Positions 1-5,444 of a DNA stretch of 5,444 nucleotides are shown piece by piece (position 1 is the stretch's first letter; every line of letters begins with the position of its first letter). The stretch is from Zavarzinia sp. (GTDB lineage: Bacteria; Pseudomonadota; Alphaproteobacteria; Zavarziniales; Zavarziniaceae): assembly GCA_028694545.1 (NCBI GenBank), contig JAQVKV010000227.1, positions 1 through 5,444 of the forward strand, given 5' to 3'. Under the pieces are notes generated by a model that saw only the letters and a list, made by a program, of their open reading frames with translations, was not told the origin of the DNA and did no database searches. Position numbers and translations under genes: made by a program.

Positions 1-264
1 GACCATGTCCTTCACCGGACCCCAGACCACGCCCTTCGAACCCGCGTAGGCGCAGCCACGGATGGTCATCACGCCCGGGACAGACTTGATGTTCGACTTC
101 ACGTCGCATTCGGTCAGCGGCTCCGCCACCTCCTCGCCCTCGACATCCTTGGCGACGGAGAGATGCTTGGCGCGACGCTTGCGCGACTTGTCGGGGTAGG
201 CTTCCAGCACCTCCTCGATGAGGCGGGCATGGAATTCCGAATCGTTTTCATAATCGAGGCTCAT
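1..264 (-). CDS. nifD: NifD, nitrogenase MoFe protein alpha subunit (N-terminal 88 codons, cut by window edge)
   Basis: This is the start of the alpha subunit of dinitrogenase, the cytoplasmic MoFe protein that holds the P-cluster (shared with NifK) and the FeMo cofactor where N2 is reduced. I translated it by eye. It begins [12 protein letters not shown] and continues in frame to the left edge, where it is truncated by the window rather than broken. The stretch [15 protein letters not shown] (from about residue 69) is a NifD signature, and Cys71 corresponds to the first P-cluster cysteine ligand of the family. The other cofactor ligands lie outside the window. The start at 264 is supported by an AAGGAGG ribosome-binding site at 270-276, 5 bases upstream. 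It follows nifH by 60 bases with no promoter motif seen between them, so it is read from the nifH promoter. The identification is firm; only the N-terminus can be assessed. Confidence 0.96.
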   Translation of the reverse strand, partial: MSLDYENDSEFHARLIEEVLEAYPDKSRKRRAKHLSVAKDVEGEEVAEPLTECDVKSNIKSVPGVMTIRGCAYAGSKGVVWGPVKDMV

Positions 265-269
265 GATGC

Positions 270-276
270 CCTCCTT
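270..276 (-). promoter_or_regulatory. Ribosome-binding site of nifD
   Basis: AAGGAGG on the minus strand lies 5 bases before the nifD ATG. It is a near-perfect Shine-Dalgarno match and lies downstream of, not inside, the intergenic hairpin at 288-315, so the hairpin leaves the site free. Confidence 0.85.
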
Positions 277-287
277 GGTGCCGGATC

Positions 288-315
288 TTCCCGGCCGCCC
301 GGTGGCGGCCGGGAA
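288..315 (-). other. Perfect 12-bp stem-loop in the nifH-nifD intergenic gap
   Basis: The arms TTCCCGGCCGCC (288-299) and GGCGGCCGGGAA (304-315) are exact reverse complements around a 4-base loop. The hairpin begins 9 bases after the nifH stop and ends 11 bases before the nifD Shine-Dalgarno. No run of T follows it on the minus strand (the next bases are GATCCGGCACC), so it does not look like a full intrinsic terminator. Hairpins at nifH/nifD junctions are thought to protect the 3' end of nifH mRNA or partly attenuate transcription, giving more NifH than NifDK. The structure is read directly; the role is inferred. Confidence 0.85.
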
Positions 316-324
316 CATGACAGA

Positions 325-1260
<936 letters not shown>

Positions 1261-1283
1261 TCACGCCTCGCACACCCTCCTTC

Positions 1284-1298
1284 GCAAGCGCCGTGCCA
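1284..1298 (-). promoter_or_regulatory. Sigma54 (RpoN) -24/-12 promoter of nifHD
   Basis: The minus strand reads TGGCACGGCGCTTGC. The -24 GG (1297-1296) and the -12 GC (1285-1284) are separated by exactly 10 bases, and both boxes match the TGGCAC-N5-TTGC consensus. Transcription should start near 1272-1274, giving a leader of about 50 bases before the nifH ATG. Such promoters need an enhancer-binding activator, here NifA, whose site is visible upstream. Confidence 0.95.
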
Positions 1299-1327
1299 AT
1301 TTCGCGCAGAACCGCATAATCTAGTAT

Positions 1328-1340
1328 TTTCAATGCATTA
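1328..1340 (+). promoter_or_regulatory. Candidate IHF-binding site between the NifA site and the promoter
   Basis: TTTCAATGCATTA matches the IHF consensus WATCAANNNNTTR at all positions but one. It sits in an unusually AT-rich patch (about 1317-1340) in an otherwise GC-rich region, between the NifA site and the -24 box, where IHF bends DNA in nif promoters. The match is seen in the sequence; binding is inferred. Confidence 0.65.
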
Positions 1341-1377
1341 GCGTCGTCCCGATCGGTTCGGAGTGCCCCGACACGGG

Positions 1378-1393
1378 TGTAGCAACCCCGACA
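1378..1393. promoter_or_regulatory. NifA upstream activator sequence (TGT-N10-ACA)
   Basis: The exact NifA consensus TGT-N10-ACA (TGT 1378-1380, ACA 1391-1393) is centred about 113 bases upstream of the predicted nifH start of transcription, the usual enhancer distance. Together with the sigma54 promoter and the IHF-like site it predicts NifA-dependent expression of nifHD under nitrogen-limiting, low-oxygen conditions. Confidence 0.88.
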
Positions 1394-1407
1394 AAGCCCG
1401 ACAGCGG

Positions 1408-1423
1408 TGTCGGACCGGCCCCA
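1408..1423. promoter_or_regulatory. Degenerate second NifA-like site (TGT-N10-CCA)
   Basis: TGT at 1408-1410 is followed after 10 bases by CCA instead of ACA, one mismatch from the NifA consensus. It is displaced exactly 30 bp from the perfect site, close to three helical turns, so both would face the same side of the DNA. It may be a weak auxiliary site or a decayed duplicate. Confidence 0.4.
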
Positions 1424-1427
1424 TCGC

Positions 1428-1470
1428 AAGAAACGACAAGCCCCGGTGTGCGGAACACCGGGGCTTGTCG
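1428..1470 (-). terminator. Rho-independent terminator of the nifB...SIR2 operon
   Basis: The arms CGACAAGCCCCGGTGT (1434-1449) and ACACCGGGGCTTGTCG (1455-1470) pair perfectly over 16 bp around a 5-base loop. On the minus strand the stem is followed directly by TTTCTT (1433-1428). It lies about 90 bases after the SIR2-like gene stop and just upstream of the NifA sites. It should end the maturation operon and shield the nifH promoter from read-through. The T tract is short and interrupted by one C, so termination may be incomplete. Confidence 0.8.
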
Positions 1471-1519
1471 GTATCGCCGGGATGACGATTCAGGGGGCGG
1501 AGCAGACGCGGCCCGGACT

Positions 1520-1558
1520 CCCTCGCCCCGCTTGCGGGGAGAGGGTGGGGGTGAGGGG
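1520..1558. repeat. REP-like GC-rich palindromic intergenic repeat
   Basis: CCCTCGCCCCGC (1520-1531) and GCGGGGAGAGGG (1534-1545) form a 12-base inverted repeat with one mismatch and a 2-base loop. It is followed by the G-rich tail TGGGGGTGAGGGG (1546-1558). From memory, this palindrome plus tail resembles a dispersed intergenic repeat common in alphaproteobacterial genomes. It abuts the stop codon of the SIR2-like gene. Copy number cannot be judged from this window. Confidence 0.65.
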
Positions 1559-2416
1559 TTACGCCGTCACCAGGGCATCGACGAAGGCGGACAGGGGGCC
1601 GCCGACCGGCGTGATGTTCATGGTCTTCAGGAAACGGATCTCGTTCCGCGTCAATTCCCCCTCGCCCATGACGGCGAAATGGGGACCGCGACTGCGCTTC
1701 ATGATCTGGCGGGCATAGGTGCGCAGCATCTGGTCGTCGAAGCGGCAGCCGAGGAAGAGGAAGCCCCGGCCCTGGCGGCGCAGGCGCACCGCGTCCGGAA
1801 TCGGGGTCTGGATGTCGATCTCCGTCAGGACCTCGACATAGTCGGCGTCGGCCAGCAGGAAATTGCCGACAGGCGCGACCGAGCCATGAGGCTTGTACAG
1901 CAGGGTGGCCCAGCCGCCGGCATTGGCGACCGGGGTCTCCACGCCCTTGCGGTCATAGGCGCGGAACCAGCGGAATTCGCCGATGCCGGCACGCGTGATG
2001 CCCTGGATCTCACCCCAGTCGAGTTCCGGTTCCAGCGCCGCGCGCATAGCGCCGTCGTACCAGGTGTCGACGATCAGGGGCGGATGCAGCCCGGCGAGAT
2101 GGCGGTGCAGGGCGCAAGGCGCCACCGGGGTGGCGAAGATCTCGCGCAGCAGGCCGTCGAGGGTCGACCGGTGGCGCTGGCTCTCGATATATTGGGCGGC
2201 GGCCCAGGCGTTGCCGCGCGCCCGCCGAGGCAGGGCGACGCGCTTGCCGAGCGCCGCCGCAAGCGCCGGGTAATCCGTCGGGATCGCGGGCGCGCTCAGG
2301 GCCGCGACGCCGGGGCCGAGGTAGGGCACCAACCGCTCGGCCGTGAGATGCTGCCTCAGCAGGGGCAGGACGGCGGCGGGATCCGCCGTGTTCAGGGTGG
2401 GCAGGACAGCGTTCAT
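1559..2416 (-). CDS. SIR2-like (SIR2_2-type) putative NAD-binding protein in the nif operon
   Basis: This 285-residue protein has scattered SIR2-family motifs. A glycine-rich loop YLGPGV (residues 32-37) stands where sirtuins have GAGxS. DTWYD (117-121) resembles the T-N-Y-D motif, YKPHGS (174-179) the K-x-HGS motif, and FLFLGCRFDD (219-228) the LFLGYSFxD motif. I see no Cys4 zinc module of classical deacetylases, no signal peptide and no membrane segment, so it is probably a cytoplasmic SIR2_2-type protein. Members of this superfamily bind NAD and some hydrolyse it; the activity here is unknown. The ATG at 2416 follows the nifT stop by 2 bases and has a GGGGAGG ribosome-binding site at 2424-2430, 7 bases upstream. 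The reading frame stays open further upstream only because it overlaps nifT in another frame. A terminator follows, so it is the last gene of the operon. A link to NAD-dependent control of nitrogenase is speculation. Confidence 0.85.
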   Translation of the reverse strand: MNAVLPTLNTADPAAVLPLLRQHLTAERLVPYLGPGVAALSAPAIPTDYPALAAALGKRVALPRRARGNAWAAAQYIESQRHRSTLDGLLREIFATPVAPCALHRHLAGLHPPLIVDTWYDGAMRAALEPELDWGEIQGITRAGIGEFRWFRAYDRKGVETPVANAGGWATLLYKPHGSVAPVGNFLLADADYVEVLTEIDIQTPIPDAVRLRRQGRGFLFLGCRFDDQMLRTYARQIMKRSRGPHFAVMGEGELTRNEIRFLKTMNITPVGGPLSAFVDALVTA

Positions 2417-2418
2417 GC

Positions 2419-2631
2419 TCAATCCTCCCCGCCCCGCTTCTTCGCGTTCACCGTGATCGGCAGGCGGGTTTCGGCCGCCATCTCGGGCAGTTCCAGCACC
2501 CAACCGTTGGCGAGGCGGACCCAGCCGCCCCAGAGGTCCTCGCGCTCGACCTCGGTCACCGCCTCTTCCAGATCCTTTTTGGGGACATAGACGGAAAGGC
2601 CCGAGGCGGCCCTGCGGATCATCACTTTCAT
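2419..2631 (-). CDS. nifT: NifT/FixU family protein
   Basis: This is a small 70-residue protein of the NifT/FixU family, which is found almost only in nif clusters and usually next to nifZ or nifB. The start MKVMIRR, the central VYVPKKDLEE, LWGGWVRLANGWVLELP and TRLPITV are all typical, and the length is normal. Its biochemical role is unresolved; mutants in other diazotrophs have shown little phenotype. It is basic, soluble and has no cysteine, which argues against direct metal-cluster binding. The ATG at 2631 is preceded by AAGGAGG (2642-2648), placed inside the end of nifZ. nifZ stops 5 bases upstream and the SIR2-like gene starts 2 bases downstream, so the three genes are probably translated in a coupled way. 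Confidence 0.95.
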   Translation of the reverse strand: MKVMIRRAASGLSVYVPKKDLEEAVTEVEREDLWGGWVRLANGWVLELPEMAAETRLPITVNAKKRGGED

Positions 2632-2636
2632 CGGCG

Positions 2637-2921
2637 TCAGCCCTCCTTGGCCGGTGGGTCGATGGAGACCAGTTCACGCCGGCGCATGCCGACGACGATG
2701 CCCCGATCGATGAATTCGACCGCATAGATGTAATAGCGCTGCAGGAACATGCCGATGTCGCGGATGTAACCTTCATCGCCCTTGCGTATCAGGATCTCGC
2801 CGACGTCGCGGCCGGCGAAGGTACCGTCGTTCTTCACGTATTTCGTCGCCCGCACCTTGGTGCCGGGACGGAAGGCGGGCGGTCCCCGCGTCTCGATTTC
2901 TTCTTCGCGGCCAAGGCCCAT
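2637..2921 (-). CDS. nifZ: NifZ, nitrogenase P-cluster maturation factor
   Basis: This 94-residue protein belongs to the NifZ family, which assists NifH-dependent conversion of the second [4Fe-4S] pair into a P-cluster on the MoFe protein. Recognisable parts are FRPGTKVRATKYVKNDGTF (residues 17-35), GRDVGEILIRKGDEGYIRDIG and FLQRYYIYAVEFIDRGIVVG, followed by MRRREL. The length is near the short end for the family; some NifZ proteins carry longer C-terminal tails. No cysteines are present, so it acts as a chaperone-like factor rather than a cluster carrier. The ATG at 2921 follows the LRV gene stop by 4 bases and has an AGGGAG ribosome-binding site (2929-2934) with 7-base spacing. It is co-transcribed with the LRV protein upstream and nifT downstream. 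Confidence 0.95.
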   Translation of the reverse strand: MGLGREEEIETRGPPAFRPGTKVRATKYVKNDGTFAGRDVGEILIRKGDEGYIRDIGMFLQRYYIYAVEFIDRGIVVGMRRRELVSIDPPAKEG

Positions 2922-2925
2922 GGCT

Positions 2926-3675
2926 CTACTCCCTGCGTTCGGCGAGGCGCCGGGTCACGGTTTCACGGATCAGCGGGTCCCGGTCGTCGACGAAGTCGAT
3001 CAAGCCTTCGACGGGAATGCGTTCGGCGGCGGTGAAGCGCACGCGCAGGTCGGGATCGGCGGCGAACAGGCCCAGGCGGCGGGGTGCCAGCCGTTCCGCG
3101 ACTTCGAGGCGAACCATAGCATCGGCGTCGAAGGCCATGTCGATCAGCCGGGCTTCGGGCAGGCGCCGGGCCACCCAGCGCCGCACCTCGGCTTCCACGT
3201 CGGCCATGGCCAGCGGCAGAAGCTCGGGCTCAAGCCGACGCACGGCGATGAGGCGGACGTAGTAATCCTCGTCGTTCAGCATGTCGAGCAGGGCCTTGCC
3301 TGTCAGTCGGCTGGTTACGGCGATGCGCACGCGCCGGTCCGGGTCCTTCGCCAGCGGGGCGACGCGGTTGGCCGGCAGGCGCAGCGCCGCCATGGCGCGC
3401 ACCTCGGGCTCGGGGTCGGCCAGCAGCGGCGGCAGGGCGAAGACATCGGCGAATTTCGCGGCCAGCGCCCGGACCTCGAAATAGGGATGGTCCAGGTACT
3501 GGGCGGCGAGTTCGGCATGTTCGATGAAGAAGCGTTCCACGCGGCGAGCGCGGCGGTCGCGCACGCAGGTCTTGCCCTTGCGGCAGCGGCCGTCGCGATG
3601 CATCGCCTCGTGCGGGCACGACCGGCAGGAGACCGGCTTGCCCAGCCAGTCCAGCGCGTCGAGCGCGAGGTCCAT
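2926..3675 (-). CDS. [4Fe-4S] leucine-rich-repeat-variant (LRV) protein
   Basis: This 249-residue protein has an N-terminal cysteine motif C-X2-C-X10-C-X5-C (Cys17, Cys20, Cys31, Cys37) expected to bind one [4Fe-4S] cluster. Seven consecutive 24-residue repeats follow (about residues 72-239), each ending in a pattern like D-x-x-x-x-V-R, plus a partial eighth. This matches the LRV protein described from the nif region of Azotobacter vinelandii, where the repeats form a right-handed superhelix of alternating alpha and 3-10 helices. Its function is not settled; a protein-interaction scaffold with a redox or iron-sulfur sensor head is plausible. It lies 22 bases after fdxN and 4 bases before nifZ. 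The ATG at 3675 lacks an obvious Shine-Dalgarno; the leader instead forms a GC-rich hairpin (3679-3707). The family call is strong, the role uncertain. Confidence 0.93.
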   Translation of the reverse strand: MDLALDALDWLGKPVSCRSCPHEAMHRDGRCRKGKTCVRDRRARRVERFFIEHAELAAQYLDHPYFEVRALAAKFADVFALPPLLADPEPEVRAMAALRLPANRVAPLAKDPDRRVRIAVTSRLTGKALLDMLNDEDYYVRLIAVRRLEPELLPLAMADVEAEVRRWVARRLPEARLIDMAFDADAMVRLEVAERLAPRRLGLFAADPDLRVRFTAAERIPVEGLIDFVDDRDPLIRETVTRRLAERRE

Positions 3676-3678
3676 CGG

Positions 3679-3707
3679 CCCGGCCCGCGGCGAAGCCTCA
3701 GGCCGGG
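3679..3707 (-). other. GC-rich hairpin over the fdxN stop and the LRV gene leader
   Basis: The arms CCCGGCC (3679-3685) and GGCCGGG (3701-3707) are exact complements. Inside them GGC-TTC-GCC can form a small upper stem, separated by a 3-by-3 internal loop. The structure includes the fdxN TGA codon and ends 3 bases before the LRV ATG, where no Shine-Dalgarno is present. It could limit LRV translation unless ribosomes finishing fdxN open it. The pairing is seen; the effect is inferred. Confidence 0.55.
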
Positions 3708-3892
3708 ACGCAGGTCTTCGGCACCGGGCAGACGGCGGCGCATTGCGGCGCGTCGAACTGGCCTTCGCATTCGGTGCATTTCTTCGGGTCGATCACGAAG
3801 ATGTCGCCCTTCATGGAGATGGCCGCGTTCGGGCATTCGAATTCGCAGGCGGAGCAGCCGGTGCATTGGGAGGCGATGATCTTGTAGGCCAT
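3698..3892 (-). CDS. fdxN: FdxN-type 2[4Fe-4S] ferredoxin
   Basis: This is a 64-residue bacterial-type ferredoxin. The first motif is C-X2-C-X2-C-X3-C-P (Cys10, 13, 16, 20). The second is C-X2-C-X8-C-X3-C-P (Cys39, 42, 51, 55), whose 8-residue insertion is usual in nif-associated ferredoxins. Two low-potential [4Fe-4S] clusters are expected. An additional Cys61 near the C-terminus is not needed for either cluster. Placement directly after nifB fits the FdxN role of supplying electrons to NifB during NifB-co formation, as shown in Azotobacter; donation to NifH is an alternative. The ATG at 3892 has an AAAGGA ribosome-binding site, and nifB stops 27 bases upstream. The ferredoxin call is certain; fdxN is assigned from context and motif spacing. 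Confidence 0.93.
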   Translation of the reverse strand: MAYKIIASQCTGCSACEFECPNAAISMKGDIFVIDPKKCTECEGQFDAPQCAAVCPVPKTCVPA

Positions 3893-3919
3893 GGTTCTGT
3901 CCTTTCGGCTTGGGTTCGA

Positions 3920-5404
3920 TCAGGCGGTGAGGAGATCTTCGGCCACGCCGTGACGGGCCGCGTACCAGGCGGCGATGCCGGCCTCGATCCAGTCGTAGGC
4001 ATGGCTGTCCGTCGCCTCGATGCCGGCGGCGGTGAGGCTGTCTTTCGGGCAGTCGCCGATCTTGGCGCAGAGGACGACGTCGATCCCCTCGAGGGCGGCG
4101 ATCACGCGATCCAGCGTCGCATCCTCGCCCCAGCCCCCTTCGCAATATTGCTCGACCTTGCGGTGGCCGATGAAGGCGACGCCCTTGGCCGAGGCTTCAT
4201 AGACCTGGAATTCCGTGGCGTGGCCGAAGTGCTGGTTGATGCGCCCTCCGCCCTTCGTCGCGACGGCGACAAGCGCCGGCCGCGCCTCGGCCATGGCCGA
4301 GATTTCGGCGCTGGCGGCATGGCGCACGGCGACATGCTCGCCCCGCTCGACCGCCACCACCTCGCGATAGGTCTCGCGCGCGCTCGGATCGTAGGTCACC
4401 GCGTCCGGGATCTGGTCCAGGGTGAATTCCTGGCCCCGGTCCTCGCCCAGCAGGCCGACGGCGTCGGCCCGGCACTGGCGGCAATGGCGCATCAGCTTGG
4501 TGCCGTCTTCCAGCTTGTCCTGTAATGCCTTCAATTCCGCCGGCGTCGGTCCGCGCTGGCCGGTCAGGCCGAAATGGGTACCGTGGGCGGGATCGGAAAT
4601 CAGGGGCATGATGTTGTGGAGGAAGGCGCCCTTCGCCTTCACCACCTTGTTCACCTCGATCAGGTGTTCGTCGTTGATCCCGGGGATCATGACCGAATTG
4701 ACCTTGACCAGGATATTCCGCGCCTTGAGCAGGTCGAGGCTTTCCATCTGGCGCTCGTGCAGGATCCGCGCGGCGTCGATTCCGGTCCAGCGCCTGTTGC
4801 GCCAGAAGATCCAGGGATAGATCTTCGTACCCACTTCCGGGTCGACCATGTTGATCGTCAGGGTTACATGGTCGATGTTCATGCCGGCGATGTCGTCGAC
4901 ATGATCCGGCAGGGCGAGGCCGTTGGTGGACAGGCACAGTTTCACGTCCGGGATCGCCTTCGATACCAAATCGAAGGTCGCCCTGGTCTTCCGCCAGTCG
5001 TAGGCGGAGTCGCCCGGCCCGGCGATGCCGAGGACGGAGAATTGCGGCACTTCGTTGGCAACCGCGATCACCTTGCGCAGGGCCTGCTCGGGCGTCAGCT
5101 TCTCGGAGACGACACCTGGCCGGCTTTCGTTGGCGCAATCATATTTGCGGTTGCAGTAGTTGCACTGGATGTTGCACGCGGGCGCCACCGCCACATGCAT
5201 GCGGGCGAAATAATGGTGCGCTTCCTCGGAATAGCAGGGATGGTCCTTGATGCGTTCCCAGACGTCCGGGGCGAGATCGCCCGGGCCGTCGGACGAGCCG
5301 CAGGACGAGGAGGAGCAACCGCCGTCCTGCAGCGCCTCGCGCATGCTGTCGGCCGTGGTCGGCGCCGTCAGGCTGCCCAGCGAAATCAACTGTGCCACGC
5401 TCAT
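3920..5404 (-). CDS. nifB: NifB, radical-SAM FeMo-cofactor precursor (NifB-co) synthase
   Basis: NifB fuses two [4Fe-4S] units with a SAM-derived carbide and a sulfur to make the 8Fe core of FeMo-co. Counting 494 residues from the ATG at 5404, the radical-SAM motif CNIQCNYC gives Cys77, Cys81 and Cys84, preceded by HPCYS (Cys57) and followed by RKYDC (Cys90) and NESRPGV. AGPGD (128-132) is part of the SAM-binding region. HCRQCRADAVGLLGED (Cys308, Cys311) is the conserved NifB motif that helps hold the K-cluster side. Residues about 378-481 form a NifX/NafY-like cofactor-binding domain (VAVATKGGGRINQHFGHA onwards), so this is the two-domain form. The N-terminus carries a Ser-rich CSSSSC stretch seen in some proteobacterial NifB. 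The start is ambiguous: TTG 5416, ATG 5404 and GTG 5398 are all in frame after a stop, and GGAGG at 5405-5409 touches the ATG. It is the first visible gene of the operon; its promoter probably lies beyond the right edge. Confidence 0.97.
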   Translation of the reverse strand: MSVAQLISLGSLTAPTTADSMREALQDGGCSSSSCGSSDGPGDLAPDVWERIKDHPCYSEEAHHYFARMHVAVAPACNIQCNYCNRKYDCANESRPGVVSEKLTPEQALRKVIAVANEVPQFSVLGIAGPGDSAYDWRKTRATFDLVSKAIPDVKLCLSTNGLALPDHVDDIAGMNIDHVTLTINMVDPEVGTKIYPWIFWRNRRWTGIDAARILHERQMESLDLLKARNILVKVNSVMIPGINDEHLIEVNKVVKAKGAFLHNIMPLISDPAHGTHFGLTGQRGPTPAELKALQDKLEDGTKLMRHCRQCRADAVGLLGEDRGQEFTLDQIPDAVTYDPSARETYREVVAVERGEHVAVRHAASAEISAMAEARPALVAVATKGGGRINQHFGHATEFQVYEASAKGVAFIGHRKVEQYCEGGWGEDATLDRVIAALEGIDVVLCAKIGDCPKDSLTAAGIEATDSHAYDWIEAGIAAWYAARHGVAEDLLTA

Positions 5405-5444
5405 CCTCCGTCGCAAGCAATCCCCGACCTATCCTTGGCAAGCA

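Noticed and set aside
1398..1413. CCGACA-GCGG-TGTCGG as an independent terminator or operator
   Set aside because: The stem is only 6 bp without a T tract, and it overlaps the NifA-like sites, so it is better explained as part of the enhancer repeats.
1448..2590. Plus-strand open frame of 380 codons opposite the SIR2-like gene and nifT
   Set aside because: It runs through the terminator, the REP-like repeat and two well-supported minus-strand genes, and its product looks like a frame shadow.
2417..2776. N-terminal extension of the SIR2-like gene up to 2776
   Set aside because: The extension overlaps nifT and part of nifZ in another frame, reads as Ser/Arg/Gly-rich shadow sequence, and the ATG at 2416 has a well-spaced ribosome-binding site.
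2926..3675. HEAT/Armadillo-type repeat scaffold instead of LRV
   Set aside because: The 24-residue period and the N-terminal four-cysteine motif fit the LRV_FeS family and nif context better than HEAT repeats of 30 or more residues.
2782..3879. Plus-strand open frame of 365 codons opposite the LRV gene and fdxN
   Set aside because: It is antisense to genes with clear cysteine motifs and 24-residue repeats; it has no recognisable domains.
5383..5397. TGGCAC on the minus strand near the nifB start as a -24 box
   Set aside because: Ten bases after the GG the sequence is TT rather than GC, and the motif lies inside the nifB coding region.

Overview
The window is a segment of a molybdenum-nitrogenase (nif) gene cluster. 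Every real gene lies on the minus strand, so transcription runs from high to low coordinates. GC-rich DNA, a NifH of alphaproteobacterial type ending in an Ala-rich tail, a GC-rich palindromic intergenic repeat and the sigma54/NifA promoter layout suggest a free-living or plant-associated alphaproteobacterial diazotroph. Azospirillum or other Rhodospirillales relatives are my best guess, but the lineage is inferred from remembered similarity, not computed.

Layout in transcription order. First comes a maturation/accessory block: nifB (radical-SAM NifB-co synthase, 5404-3920), fdxN (2[4Fe-4S] ferredoxin, 3892-3698), a [4Fe-4S] leucine-rich-repeat-variant (LRV) protein (3675-2926), nifZ (2921-2637), nifT (2631-2419) and a SIR2-like protein (2416-1559). 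Gaps are 2 to 27 bases, so this looks like one operon. Its main promoter is probably off the right edge. The block ends at a strong stem-loop with a short T-rich tail (about 1428-1470), preceded by a REP-like palindromic repeat (1520-1558).

Next comes the nifH regulatory region (about 1284-1423): a NifA upstream activator site (TGT-N10-ACA), a second degenerate one 30 bp away, a near-consensus IHF site and a -24/-12 sigma54 promoter with exact GG-N10-GC spacing. It drives nifH (1221-325) and, after a 60-base gap holding a perfect 12-bp hairpin, the beginning of nifD (264 to the left edge, 88 codons visible).

The parts fit one pathway. NifB makes the FeMo-co precursor, probably supplied with electrons by FdxN. 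NifZ helps NifH-dependent P-cluster formation on NifDK. NifT and the LRV protein are nif-associated proteins of unclear role. NifH and NifD are nitrogenase structural proteins. The least explained member is the SIR2-like protein: a predicted NAD-binding Rossmann-type protein placed immediately after nifT and just upstream of the nifH promoter. NifH keeps the arginine that is ADP-ribosylated from NAD in DraT/DraG organisms, which makes an NAD-linked role attractive but unproven.
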